Shown: positions 31,644 to 40,081 of the stretch, in pieces
Layout of the letters: each line of letters opens with the position of its first letter
How positions within the stretch are numbered: the first letter of the stretch is position 1
Assembly: GCF_021462285.1 (NCBI RefSeq)
Contig: NZ_CP082787.1
Span: 2,604,001-2,668,000, forward strand
DNA: 64,000 nucleotides
Direction of reading: 5' to 3'
Source: Serratia entomophila
Lineage (GTDB): Bacteria > Pseudomonadota > Gammaproteobacteria > Enterobacterales > Enterobacteriaceae
Notes under the pieces: model-generated
What the model saw: only the letters and a program-made list of their open reading frames with translations
Told to the model about the DNA's origin: nothing
Databases searched by the model: none
Position numbers and translations under genes: made by a program

Positions 31644-32072
31644 ATGAAGAACTATGCGCCGCTGGCGTTGGCGGCAATGTTATTGGCGGGGTGCGGCATG
31701 AATCAGCCAGACAATGCGGTGAGTGAAAGCGATCTGTTGCATCATAATTATGTGCTGCACAGCGTGGACGGCGTTCCGATCGCGCCTGGGCCGGGCAACG
31801 CGCCCAATCTGGAGTTCGGCGAGAAAATGCACGTCTCGGGCGCCATGTGCAACCGCTTCTTCGGCCAGGGCCAGCTGACGAACGGGGTATTGAGGGTACA
31901 AAACCTGGCCTCTACCCGCATGCTGTGCGCCGATGCGCAGCGCAACCATTGGGATCAGGTCATTGGCCAGGTCTTGGAAAACGGCGCAAAGCTCAGCCTC
32001 AGCGCACAGCGGTTAACGCTGAGCGGCGGCGACCATACTCTGGTATATACTTTGCGCGACTGGGTGCAGTGA
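31644..32072 (+). CDS. hslJ: Heat-inducible META-domain lipoprotein HslJ
   Basis: 142 residues (E. coli 140). N-terminus MKNYAPLALAAMLLAGC is a lipoprotein signal with lipobox LAGC (Cys17). The rest is a META/DUF4377 fold: VSGAMCNRFFGQGQL and TRMLCADAQ with conserved Cys residues. HslJ affects novobiocin resistance in E. coli. Downstream of ldhA and convergent with ydbJ, with a REP-like inverted repeat between. Confidence 0.93.
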   Translation: MKNYAPLALAAMLLAGCGMNQPDNAVSESDLLHHNYVLHSVDGVPIAPGPGNAPNLEFGEKMHVSGAMCNRFFGQGQLTNGVLRVQNLASTRMLCADAQRNHWDQVIGQVLENGAKLSLSAQRLTLSGGDHTLVYTLRDWVQ

Positions 32073-32086
32073 TCCCGATTCACCGG

Positions 32087-32119
32087 GCCGGACAAGCGCC
32101 TGCCGGCGCCTTATCCGGC
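32087..32119. repeat. REP-like inverted repeat between hslJ and ydbJ
   Basis: GCCGGACAAG...CTTATCCGGC: the outer arms form an imperfect stem of about 14 pairs with small mismatches, like enterobacterial REP units that lie after convergent genes. It overlaps the ydbJ stop. Only one copy was noticed in this window, so membership of a dispersed family is not shown. Confidence 0.45.
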
Positions 32120-32371
32120 GTTGGCGCAGGCCCCCTGGCCTAACGTCCGCTCTTCGCACTGCTTGCCGTTCGACATCTGGCACATTCTGATCGCCTCGCC
32201 GTTCAGATTATGCGTAATGGTCGTGACGCCGCCAACGCCGGCGCAGCTGGCGCTGGTCTGCAACGTATTGATTCTGGCGCTGTTGCCCTGCTGGACCGGT
32301 TCGTCGTTTTTGCTGCTGCAGGCGGCCAAAAGCAACACGGCGCCGGCCAGCCACCATTTTGATGTTGTCAT
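32111..32371 (-). CDS. ydbJ: DUF333 small lipoprotein YdbJ
   Basis: 86 residues from the ATG at 32371 (MTTSKWWLAGAVLLLAACSS), lipobox LAAC at Cys18. The mature part contains the DUF333 heart ASCAGVGG...CQMSNGKQCEE, with Cys residues probably disulphide-linked in the periplasm. AGGAGTGGAG precedes the start. Located after hslJ as in E. coli. Function unknown; DUF333 proteins are usually small secreted or lipid-anchored proteins. Confidence 0.88.
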   Translation of the reverse strand: MTTSKWWLAGAVLLLAACSSKNDEPVQQGNSARINTLQTSASCAGVGGVTTITHNLNGEAIRMCQMSNGKQCEERTLGQGACANAG

Positions 32372-32573
32372 TACTCCACTCCTGAACCTACGCTGTGTAA
32401 AATCGCCATTGCCGATAACGCGCGTCACTCAGATGGACACGTTCAGTTATCCTTGATGTAAACCTGTTTAATCTAGCTTGATATATAAATAATGAAAATA
32501 TACTCCAACAAATATTTGTCGTTTTTTTGCGCGCAACGAACATTTATTTTTGTTAGCGGATATTTGCCGCGAA

Positions 32574-32599
32574 CGTTGCCCCGCTGGCGGAAGGCAACG
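32574..32599. other. Nested hairpin
   Basis: CGTTGCC-CCGC-TG-GCGG-AA-GGCAACG: an outer 7-pair and inner 4-pair stem, almost continuous. No T-run on either side. Confidence 0.5.
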
Positions 32600-32839
32600 G
32601 GCGTTGAAGATTGGCGGCGGAGCGGGGTTGAGGATTCGGTTGCGCGCAGAGGTGACGTGGTCACCTAAATGCCGATATTTGTGGCAACAGAGGCCGCACC
32701 GGGCGCTAATTCACCCAATGTGCGCTAAGCCCGCCCGGCGCATTTTTTGCTACCGGAAGCGCTTATATTAACGGCTATGCTGTAACCGCTAAGTAATTAG
32801 CATTCCACTATTTTCAGTGAATGATGGCTGAATTCTTCA

Positions 32840-32872
32840 ACCGGCGCGGCATAATGTCGCGCCGGTATTTTT
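32840..32872 (+). terminator. Rightward intrinsic terminator before the SMR 3' end
   Basis: ACCGGCGCG, 9-base loop, CGCGCCGGT, then ATTTTT. The T-run is only on the rightward side, so it does not well serve the leftward SMR gene ending at 32889; it could end an RNA made from 32473-32840. Confidence 0.75.
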
Positions 32873-32888
32873 CACATTAAAATAACAA

Positions 32889-33221
32889 TCAGTGCACCGA
32901 CGCTTTCGACAGTAAATTAATCACCAGCACCCCGGCGATAATTAATCCCATACCGACGACCGCCGGCCAGTCCAGTTTTTGTTGATAGACAAATACCGCG
33001 GCGATCGACACCAAAACAATGCCCATACCGGACCAGATAGCATAAACAATGCCCAGCGGCAGGGTTTTGACCACCATCGACAGGCCCCAGAAAGCCACGC
33101 CGTAACCGGCGACCACCAGCAACGACGGCCACAGGCGGGTAAAGCCTTCGGAGGCTTTCAACATGGTGGTGGCGATCACTTCCGCCACTATCGCCATCGT
33201 CAAATACATAAATGCGCTCAT
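32889..33221 (-). CDS. Small multidrug resistance (EmrE-type) efflux protein
   Basis: 110 residues, four hydrophobic helices. The first helix carries the essential membrane Glu14 in MSAFMYLTMAIVAEVIATTM, followed by LKASEGFTRLWPS, the hallmark of EmrE-type exporters of lipophilic cations rather than the SugE/Gdx guanidinium exporters. It should work as an antiparallel dimer in the inner membrane using the proton gradient. AGGAGAAG precedes the ATG. No guanidine riboswitch was seen upstream. Single gene, convergent with nothing and divergent from nifJ. Confidence 0.88.
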   Translation of the reverse strand: MSAFMYLTMAIVAEVIATTMLKASEGFTRLWPSLLVVAGYGVAFWGLSMVVKTLPLGIVYAIWSGMGIVLVSIAAVFVYQQKLDWPAVVGMGLIIAGVLVINLLSKASVH

Positions 33222-33421
33222 GGTTTTTCTTCTCCAGGTTCAGCTGCCGGCATTATGCCGCGCAAGAAATAAATTGTCGTTAAACAACGATGACAATGCG
33301 CCGTTTTCTTTGCGCAAATAATAACGGGGAATATCACACGCCGTCATTTTGTCGATTTATCAGCCGCCACACAAACGCGATAAAGAGCCGATATGGCCCT
33401 CTGCTAGACTTTTGTTAATTA

Positions 33422-33449
33422 CTGCGAAAGGTAACTTTCGCAGATTTTT
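33422..33449 (+). terminator. Terminator-like hairpin in the nifJ leader
   Basis: CTGCGAAAG, loop GTAA, CTTTCGCAG, then ATTTTT: a perfect 9-base-pair stem and short T-run that end only 21 bases before the nifJ start codon. It could attenuate nifJ, or stabilise the 5' end if transcription starts just before it. Confidence 0.6.
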
Positions 33450-33470
33450 GAGCAATGAAAGGTACAGTCG

Positions 33471-36400
33471 ATGATTACTACAGATGGTAATAACGCAGTC
33501 GCTTCCGTGGCCTACCGCACCAGCGAAGTGATTGCCATCTACCCTATAACGCCCAGTTCCACCATGGCGGAACAGGCGGACGCCTGGTCTGGCGACGGCA
33601 GCAAAAATATTTGGGGCGACGTGCCGCGGGTGGTGGAAATGCAGTCGGAAGGCGGCGCCATCGCCACCGTGCACGGCGCGTTGCAGACCGGCGCGCTGTC
33701 CACCTCGTTTACCTCATCGCAGGGCCTGCTGCTGATGATCCCGACGCTGTATAAACTGGCCGGGGAACTGACGCCGTTTGTATTGCACGTGGCCGCCCGC
33801 ACCCTGGCCACCCACGCGCTGTCGATCTTCGGCGACCATTCGGACGTGATGGCGGTGCGCCAGACCGGCTGCGCCATGCTGTGCGCCAGCAACGTGCAGG
33901 AAGCGCAGGATTTTGCGCTGATCGCCCACACCGCCAGCCTCAACAGCCGCCTGCCGTTTATCCACTTCTTCGACGGCTTCCGCACCTCGCATGAAATCAA
34001 TAAGATAGAGCCGTTAAGCGACGACGCGTTGCGCCAGATGCTGCCGCAATCGGCGATCGACGCGCACCGCAGCCGCGCGCTGTCGCCGGACCACCCGGTG
34101 GTGCGCGGCACCTCCGCCAACCCGGACACTTATTTCCAGTCGCGCGAGGCCACGAATCCCTGGTACGACGACGGCAGCCGGCACGTCATCGAGGCGATGG
34201 ACAAGTTCGCCGAGATCGCCGGGCGCGCTTATCAACCCTTTGAATATTACGGCCACCCGCAGGCCGAACGCGTGGTGATCCTGATGGGGTCCGCCATCGG
34301 CACCTGCGAAGAAGTGATAGATACCCTGCTGACGCGCGGCGAGCAAGTCGGCGTGCTGAAGGTGCGGCTGTTTCGGCCGTTCTCCGCGCGCCACTTGCTT
34401 AGCGTACTGCCGGAAAGCGTGCGCAACGTCGCGGTGCTGGACCGCACCAAAGAGCCGGGCGCGCTGGCCGAACCGCTGTACCTGGACGTGATGACCGCGC
34501 TGGCGGAAGCCTACAGCCGCGGCGAACGCGCCACGCTGCCGAGAGTGATCGGCGGCCGCTACGGGCTGTCGTCGAAAGAGTTCGGCCCGGACTGCGCCCT
34601 GGCGGTCTTCCGCGAGCTGGCGCAGCCGCAGCCGCGCCCGCGTTTCACCGTCGGCATTTTTGACGATGTCACCGGCCTTTCGCTGCCGCTGAGCGAGGAA
34701 ACCCTGCCGTCGCGCGCCTCGCTGGAGGCGCTGTTTTACGGTCTGGGCAGCGACGGTTCGGTCTCCGCCACCAAGAACAACATCAAGATTATCGGCAACA
34801 GCACCCCGCTGTATGCCCAGGGTTACTTCGTCTACGACTCGAAAAAGGCCGGCGGCCTGACGGTGTCGCATCTGCGCGTTAGCGAGCAGCCGATCAATTC
34901 AGCCTATCTGGTCAGCCACGCCGACTTCGTGGGCTGTCACCAGCTGCAATTTATCGATAAATACCAAATGGCAGAACGCCTGAAACCCGGCGGCATTTTC
35001 CTGCTCAACACCCCATACGGCGCCGAAGAAGCGTGGTCACGGCTGCCGCAGGAAGTGCAGGCGACGCTGCGCCAGCGCCAGGCGCGTTTCTATATTATCA
35101 ACGCCGCCAAGCTGGCGCGCGAATGCCAGCTCGGCGCGCGCATCAACACCGTTATGCAGATGGCGTTTTTCCACCTGACGCAGATCCTGCCGGGCGATGT
35201 GGCGCTGCAGCAGTTGCGCGACGCCATCTCCCGCAGCTACAGCAGCAAAGGCCCGGAGATCGTCGAGCGCAATTGGCGGGCACTGGCCGCCACCTGCGAT
35301 GCGCTGATCGCTATCCCGCTGCAGCCGGTTGACGCCGCCAGCCCAATGCGCCCGCCGGTGGTTGCCGACGCCGCGCCGGACTTCGTGAAAACAGTCACCG
35401 CCGCGATGCTGGCCGGGTTGGGCGACGCTCTGCCGGTTTCCGCTTTCCCGCCGGACGGCACCTGGCCGGTGGGCACTACCCAATGGGAAAAACGCAATAT
35501 CGCCGAACAAATCCCGATCTGGCAGCCCGACCTGTGCACCCAATGCAACCACTGCGTCGCCGCCTGCCCGCACTCCGCCATTCGCGCCAAAGTGGTGCAG
35601 CCCGAGGCGATGGAGCATGCCCCGGCCTCGCTGCAGTCGCTGGAGGTGAAGGCGCGCGACATGCGCGGCCAAAAATACGTGCTGCAGGTGGCGCCGGAAG
35701 ACTGCACCGGCTGCAACCTGTGCGTGGAAGTTTGCCCGGCCAAAGACCGCCAAAACCCGGAAATCAAGGCAATCAACATGGCGTCGCGCCTCGATAACCT
35801 GGAGGCGGAAAAAGCGCATTACGACTTCTTCCTGCAGCTGCCGGAGATCGATCCGGCGCAGATGGAACGCATCGATATCCGTACCTCACAGCTGATCACC
35901 CCGCTGTTCGAATATTCCGGCGCCTGCTCCGGCTGCGGGGAAACGCCGTACATCAAGCTGCTGACCCAGCTGTACGGCGACCGCTTGCTGATCGCCAACG
36001 CCACCGGCTGTTCGTCGATTTACGGCGGCAACCTGCCGACCACGCCTTACACCACCAATGCCGAAGGGCGCGGGCCGGCCTGGGCCAACTCGCTGTTCGA
36101 GGATAACGCCGAGTTCGGTTTGGGCTTCCGCCTGACGGTCGATCAGCACCGCGCCCGCGTGCTGCGTCTGCTGAACGCCCTGGCGCCGCAGCTACCGGAA
36201 CAGCTGGTCACTGCGCTGCAGATGAGCGATATCGCGCCGGAGCCGCGCCGCAAACAGATTGCCGAACTGCGCGCCCTGCTGGCGCAGATAGAGGGCGACG
36301 ACGCGCGCCAGCTGGCAACCGACGCCGATTACCTGGTGGATAAATCCATTTGGCTGATCGGCGGCGACGGCTGGGCCTATGACATTGGCTTTGGCGGGTT

Positions 36401-37004
36401 GGACCACGTGCTCAGCCTGACGGAAAACGTCAATGTGCTGGTGCTCGACACCCAGTGTTACTCCAACACCGGCGGCCAGCAGTCGAAGGCCACCCCGCTC
36501 GGCGCGGTCACCAAGTTCGGCGAGCACGGCAAGCGCAAGGCGCGCAAGGATTTGGGCGTCAGCATGATGATGTACGGCCACGTCTACGTCGCGCAGATCT
36601 CGCTGGGCGCGCAGCTCAACCAAACGGTGAAAGCGATTCAAGAGGCCGAAGCCTATCCGGGGCCGTCGCTGATTATCGCCTATAGCCCTTGTGAGGAACA
36701 CGGCTACGATCTGGCGCTCAGCCACGACCAAATGAAACAGTTGACCGCCACCGGCTTCTGGCCGCTTTACCGCTTCGATCCGCGCCGCACCGCCGAGGGC
36801 AAGATTGCGCTGGCGCTGGATTCACGGCCGCCAAATAGCAGTCTGACCGAGACGCTGCTGAAAGAGCAGCGCTTCCGCCGGCTGAATTCACAGCAGCCGG
36901 AGGTGGCCGGCGAGTTGTATAAAGCCGCCGAACGGGAGCTGAAGGAGAAGTACGATTTCCTCAGCCTGCTGGCAGGCAAGGCGGAGAAGTCTTCCGCCGA
37001 GTAA
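33471..37004 (+). CDS. nifJ: Pyruvate:ferredoxin (flavodoxin) oxidoreductase
   Basis: A 1177-residue single-chain enzyme (E. coli YdbK 1174) that converts pyruvate and CoA to acetyl-CoA and CO2, passing electrons to flavodoxin or ferredoxin. Domains: pyruvate-binding N-terminal (YPITPSSTM, residues 1-250), CoA/dimer domains, a ferredoxin domain with two 4Fe-4S motifs near 689-700 and 745-755 (CTQCNHCVAACPH; CTGCNLCVEVCPA), and the TPP domain with CSGCGE and GDGWAYDIGFGG. It has its own promoter and terminator. In E. coli the enzyme counters oxidative stress; here its leader hairpin is notable. Confidence 0.96.
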   Translation: MITTDGNNAVASVAYRTSEVIAIYPITPSSTMAEQADAWSGDGSKNIWGDVPRVVEMQSEGGAIATVHGALQTGALSTSFTSSQGLLLMIPTLYKLAGELTPFVLHVAARTLATHALSIFGDHSDVMAVRQTGCAMLCASNVQEAQDFALIAHTASLNSRLPFIHFFDGFRTSHEINKIEPLSDDALRQMLPQSAIDAHRSRALSPDHPVVRGTSANPDTYFQSREATNPWYDDGSRHVIEAMDKFAEIAGRAYQPFEYYGHPQAERVVILMGSAIGTCEEVIDTLLTRGEQVGVLKVRLFRPFSARHLLSVLPESVRNVAVLDRTKEPGALAEPLYLDVMTALAEAYSRGERATLPRVIGGRYGLSSKEFGPDCALAVFRELAQPQPRPRFTVGIFDDVTGLSLPLSEETLPSRASLEALFYGLGSDGSVSATKNNIKIIGNSTPLYAQGYFVYDSKKAGGLTVSHLRVSEQPINSAYLVSHADFVGCHQLQFIDKYQMAERLKPGGIFLLNTPYGAEEAWSRLPQEVQATLRQRQARFYIINAAKLARECQLGARINTVMQMAFFHLTQILPGDVALQQLRDAISRSYSSKGPEIVERNWRALAATCDALIAIPLQPVDAASPMRPPVVADAAPDFVKTVTAAMLAGLGDALPVSAFPPDGTWPVGTTQWEKRNIAEQIPIWQPDLCTQCNHCVAACPHSAIRAKVVQPEAMEHAPASLQSLEVKARDMRGQKYVLQVAPEDCTGCNLCVEVCPAKDRQNPEIKAINMASRLDNLEAEKAHYDFFLQLPEIDPAQMERIDIRTSQLITPLFEYSGACSGCGETPYIKLLTQLYGDRLLIANATGCSSIYGGNLPTTPYTTNAEGRGPAWANSLFEDNAEFGLGFRLTVDQHRARVLRLLNALAPQLPEQLVTALQMSDIAPEPRRKQIAELRALLAQIEGDDARQLATDADYLVDKSIWLIGGDGWAYDIGFGGLDHVLSLTENVNVLVLDTQCYSNTGGQQSKATPLGAVTKFGEHGKRKARKDLGVSMMMYGHVYVAQISLGAQLNQTVKAIQEAEAYPGPSLIIAYSPCEEHGYDLALSHDQMKQLTATGFWPLYRFDPRRTAEGKIALALDSRPPNSSLTETLLKEQRFRRLNSQQPEVAGELYKAAERELKEKYDFLSLLAGKAEKSSAE

Positions 37005-37010
37005 CCCCTC

Positions 37011-37039
37011 GGGGCGCGAGAAATTCGCGCCCCGCTTTT
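37011..37039 (+). terminator. Intrinsic terminator of nifJ
   Basis: GGGGCGCGA, loop GAAAT, TCGCGCCCC, then GCTTTTA, starting 6 bases after the nifJ stop. Confidence 0.85.
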
Positions 37040-37269
37040 ATATTTGCCGACGCAACCTTCGGCTATTGATCTTTTCAACCGCAGATGTCGGCGATACAGC
37101 GATAAAACGACTGGCATTCGGCCGCACAATCCGTACCATACAGGCCTCGCTTATGGTGCGTGGAGGCATGATGATGAATAATGATCAAATCAGCCTGTTG
37201 AATGTTAAACTTGCTATCTAAAACGCCATGCCCCCATAGTGCCCCCAATTGAGAATGAGCACGATTTAA

Positions 37270-38208
37270 ATGTCAGAAAAGCAAACCGTTAGCCAAAAAG
37301 AGCAGTACAACCTGAATAAATTGCAAAAGCGCCTGCGCCGCAACGTGGGCGAGGCAATCGCCGATTTCAATATGATTGAAGAAGGCGACCGCATCATGGT
37401 TTGCCTGTCCGGCGGCAAAGACAGCTACACCATGCTGGAGATCCTGCGCAACCTGCAGCAGAGCGCGCCGGTGAACTTCTCGCTGGTGGCGGTGAACCTC
37501 GATCAGAAACAGCCGGGCTTCCCGGAGCATATCCTGCCCGCCTATCTGGAAAACCTGGGGGTGGAATACAAGATCGTCGAGGAAAACACCTACAGCATCG
37601 TCAAGGACAAAATCCCGGAAGGCAAAACCACCTGCTCCCTGTGTTCGCGCCTGCGCCGCGGCATTCTCTACCGCACCGCCACCGAACTGGGCGCCACCAA
37701 GATAGCCCTCGGCCACCACCGCGACGATATCCTGCAGACGCTGTTCCTGAACATGTTCTACGGCGGCAAACTGAAGGGCATGCCGCCAAAGCTGATGAGC
37801 GACGACGGCAAACACGTGGTGATCCGCCCGCTGGCCTACTGCCGCGAGAAAGACATCGAGCGTTTCTCGACGGCCAAAGCCTTCCCGATCATTCCATGCA
37901 ACCTGTGCGGTTCGCAGCCTAACCTGCAGCGCCAGGTGATTGGCGACATGCTGCGCGACTGGGACAAACGCTATCCGGGGCGGCTGGAGACCATGTTCAG
38001 CGCGATGCAAAACGTGGTGCCTTCACACCTTAGCGACATCAACCTGTTCGATTTCAAAGGCATTCACCACGGCAGCGAAGTGGTGGACGGCGGCGATTTG
38101 GCGTTCGACCGCGAAGATATCCCAATGCAGCCGGTCGGCTGGCGGCCGGAAGATGCGGACGACGCCACGCCGGCGCCGGTGCGTTTGAACGTGCTCGAAA
38201 TCAAGTAA
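37270..38208 (+). CDS. ttcA: tRNA-cytidine(32) 2-sulfurtransferase TtcA
   Basis: 312 residues. A PP-loop ATPase that makes 2-thiocytidine at position 32 of certain tRNAs, using an iron-sulfur cluster. The PP-loop SGGKDS is at residues 47-52; two CxxC motifs, Cys122/Cys125 (TTCSLCSRL) and Cys210/Cys213 (PCNLCGSQ), fit cluster binding. The 265 bases upstream, after the nifJ terminator, contain nothing else that I recognise. The ttcA - fnrS - zntB neighbourhood is shared with E. coli. Confidence 0.97.
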   Translation: MSEKQTVSQKEQYNLNKLQKRLRRNVGEAIADFNMIEEGDRIMVCLSGGKDSYTMLEILRNLQQSAPVNFSLVAVNLDQKQPGFPEHILPAYLENLGVEYKIVEENTYSIVKDKIPEGKTTCSLCSRLRRGILYRTATELGATKIALGHHRDDILQTLFLNMFYGGKLKGMPPKLMSDDGKHVVIRPLAYCREKDIERFSTAKAFPIIPCNLCGSQPNLQRQVIGDMLRDWDKRYPGRLETMFSAMQNVVPSHLSDINLFDFKGIHHGSEVVDGGDLAFDREDIPMQPVGWRPEDADDATPAPVRLNVLEIK

Positions 38209-38352
38209 TTCCCCCCCACCGCCCGCAGCCCCGCGGGCGGTTCGCTTTCTCGCCCGCCAATATCGATCCTGCTCACAATTTGCGCATAATGTCCTGGGCG
38301 TTGCCGCTTCTGCGATATACTGTTTATTTGTACAGTTACGCGGAGATGACCT

Positions 38353-38751
38353 ATGAACATTACCCCCTGCCTGTCGCACGTTTCGTTGGGAACCAACCAT
38401 TTTGACGCCGCCGCTGCGTTTTACGATCGCACCCTGGCCGCTTTAGGCTGCCGCCGGGTGCTCGAACATCCCGGCGCCATCGGCTATGGCCGCGATTACC
38501 CGGAGTTTTGGCTGCAGCGGCCGATTGACGGCCAACCCGCATCGGTCGGCAACGGCGTGCACGTCGGTTTTTTCGCCACCAGCAAGCGGCAGGTCGATGA
38601 ATTCCACCGCCAGGCGTTGCTGGCCGGCGCAACCGACGAAGGCGCGCCCGGCTCACGGCCGCACTATGGCGAAGCCTACTACGGCTGCTTTGTGCGTGAT
38701 ATAGACGGGCATAAGATTGAAGCCAGCTTCTGGGATGAAAGCGCGGCATGA
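38353..38751 (+). CDS. VOC (glyoxalase/bleomycin-resistance fold) protein
   Basis: 132 residues with the vicinal-oxygen-chelate pattern: LSHVSLGTNHFDAAAAFYDRTLAALG at the start, VHVGFFATSKRQVDEF in the middle and YYGCFVRDIDGHKIEASFW at the end. His10, the central His and the last Glu are placed like metal ligands. Such proteins include isomerases, dioxygenases and resistance proteins; the reaction is not predictable. The sequence GGAGATGACCT lies just before the ATG. Between ttcA and fnrS; not in this place in E. coli. Confidence 0.82.
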   Translation: MNITPCLSHVSLGTNHFDAAAAFYDRTLAALGCRRVLEHPGAIGYGRDYPEFWLQRPIDGQPASVGNGVHVGFFATSKRQVDEFHRQALLAGATDEGAPGSRPHYGEAYYGCFVRDIDGHKIEASFWDESAA

Positions 38752-38763
38752 GGAACGGCGGGC

Positions 38764-38886
38764 AAAAAAATGCCGGTGATTAAACCGGCATTGTACGAAT
38801 CAAATGTGCTATGCAGTAATTCAAAAATAAGAAAGTAAGACAATTATGGAGCGCAACGCCCATCGCTTGACGTTGCATTCACCTGC
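38764..38886 (-). ncRNA. fnrS: Small regulatory RNA FnrS
   Basis: About 123 bases on the minus strand. The first 20 (GCAGGTGAATGCAACGTCAA) and the following GCGATGGGCGTTGCGCTCC are the same as in E. coli FnrS (122 bases), including the two seed regions that pair with targets. The 3' end is an intrinsic terminator, AATGCCGGT/ACCGGCATT with seven U. FnrS is an Hfq-binding RNA made anaerobically under FNR that lowers aerobic enzymes such as sodB, maeA and gpmA. It lies next to zntB as in E. coli. The 5' end is set by homology. Confidence 0.95.
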
Positions 38887-38908
38887 GAGAGAGATCATGC
38901 CCCAATTC

Positions 38909-38958
38909 ACCCGGCTAAATGTTGATATCGCTCAATGTTAACCGGGTTTTCCTTTTTT
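38909..38958 (+). terminator. Large imperfect hairpin with T-run overlapping the fnrS promoter
   Basis: ACCCGG...CCGGGT closes a longer imperfect inverted repeat (38909-38947) followed by TTTCC and eight T. It could end rightward transcripts facing zntB. The FNR box lies in its centre. Confidence 0.45.
38922..38935 (-). promoter_or_regulatory. FNR box of the fnrS promoter
   Basis: On the minus strand TTGAGCGATATCAA matches TTGATNNNNATCAA with one mismatch. Its centre is about 42 bases upstream of the FnrS 5' end, the usual class II activating place of FNR. Confidence 0.88.
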
Positions 38959-38962
38959 TTGG

Positions 38963-39946
38963 CTACAACCAGCGGCTGCGCCTCAGCCACCAGGCCACGC
39001 CGAGCACCAGCCCGGTCAGCATCAGGCAAAATGCGGCGAAGCCAAAGGGGTTGCCGCCGCCGGGGATGCCGCCGAGGTTGACCCCAAACAGCCCGGTCAA
39101 AAAGGTGGTGGGCAGGAACACCATCGCCAGCAGCGACATAGTATAGGTGCGGCGGTTCATGGCGTCGGCCATCACCGTGGTGATTTCGTCAGACAGAATG
39201 GCGGTGCGCGCGATGCTGCCGTCCAAATCGTCCAGGCCGCGGCCTAACCGATCGGCGATATCCTGCATGCGTCGGCGGTCGTCATCGTTCATCCACGGCA
39301 GGCGATCGCTGGCCAGGCGGGAGAACACGTCGCGCTGGGGCGCCATGTAGCGGCGCAGCACGATCAGCTGCTTGCGGATCAGCGCAAGCTGGCCGCGCTC
39401 GGGAATTTGCTGTTCCAGCAACGCGTCTTCCAGATCGATAATCTTGTCGTGCAGATCCTCGATAAATTCGCTGGTGTGATCGGTCAGCGCATCAGAGATC
39501 TCCACCAGCCAATTGCCGCTGTTGGTCGGGCCGCTGCCGTTTTGCAAATCGTTCACCACCTGATCGATGGAGTACACCTTGCGGTGGCGAGTAGAGACGA
39601 TCAGTTTGTCGGTCATATAGACGCGGATCGTCACCAGCTGGTCCGGCCGGGAGTCAGCGTTGAAGTTGATGCTGCGCAAGGTGATCATGGTGCCGTCGCC
39701 CAGACGGCTGACGCGCGGACGCGAACTCTCGCCAGACAGCGCCTCGCGTACCGCATCCGGCAGCAGCGGCGTGCTGTTCAGCCAGGCGGCGCTGGCCGGG
39801 TGCGCATAATCCAGATGCAGCCAACAGGGTTCGTCGCAGGTAACCTTATCATCGTAATCAATGGGGGTTACGCCGCCCTTGCCGTCCAACTGATAAGCAT
39901 ATACCGCGTCGGGCACCTGTAACTCGTGCCCCTCTATGACTTCCAT
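38963..39946 (-). CDS. zntB: Zinc transporter ZntB (CorA family)
   Basis: 327 residues, identical in length to E. coli ZntB. A long cytoplasmic N-terminal funnel domain (1-265) and two C-terminal membrane helices; the CorA-type signature GVN follows the first helix ([16 protein letters not shown]). ZntB forms a pentamer and moves zinc across the inner membrane, now thought to be proton-driven uptake. It is transcribed toward fnrS. The 5' end partly overlaps or abuts the region upstream of the divergent hydrolase. Confidence 0.96.
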   Translation of the reverse strand: MEVIEGHELQVPDAVYAYQLDGKGGVTPIDYDDKVTCDEPCWLHLDYAHPASAAWLNSTPLLPDAVREALSGESSRPRVSRLGDGTMITLRSINFNADSRPDQLVTIRVYMTDKLIVSTRHRKVYSIDQVVNDLQNGSGPTNSGNWLVEISDALTDHTSEFIEDLHDKIIDLEDALLEQQIPERGQLALIRKQLIVLRRYMAPQRDVFSRLASDRLPWMNDDDRRRMQDIADRLGRGLDDLDGSIARTAILSDEITTVMADAMNRRTYTMSLLAMVFLPTTFLTGLFGVNLGGIPGGGNPFGFAAFCLMLTGLVLGVAWWLRRSRWL

Positions 39947-40081
39947 TCGCCATCCTCTTTATGTTTCTATCCCCTGAGTCTAGCGTTAATGCTTTGCGAA
40001 TCAAAGATGACAGCTGTTTCAACATTCAAGCGCCGGTTATGCGCTAAGATGGAAGCATCTTCCTTTCGCTGGCCGTTCACG

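Larger units (their letters stand above)
32372..32888. other. Structured intergenic region between ydbJ and the SMR gene
   Basis: 517 bases without a convincing protein gene. It contains a compact nested hairpin (32574-32599), a 17-base inverted repeat AGGTGACGTGGTCACCT (32650-32666), and two rightward terminator-like hairpins (32721-32748 and 32840-32872). Since no rightward protein gene precedes these terminators, one or two small RNAs are possible. Confidence 0.5.

Noticed and set aside
32473..32872. Homologue of the small RNA MicC, which lies near nifJ/ydbK in E. coli
   Set aside because: Neither the MicC seed nor its terminator sequence is found; the structured region is reported only as a possible unknown RNA.
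33222..33350. Guanidine (mini-ykkC) riboswitch before the SMR gene
   Set aside because: The paired ACGR-loop hairpins are not present, and the protein has EmrE rather than Gdx/SugE features.
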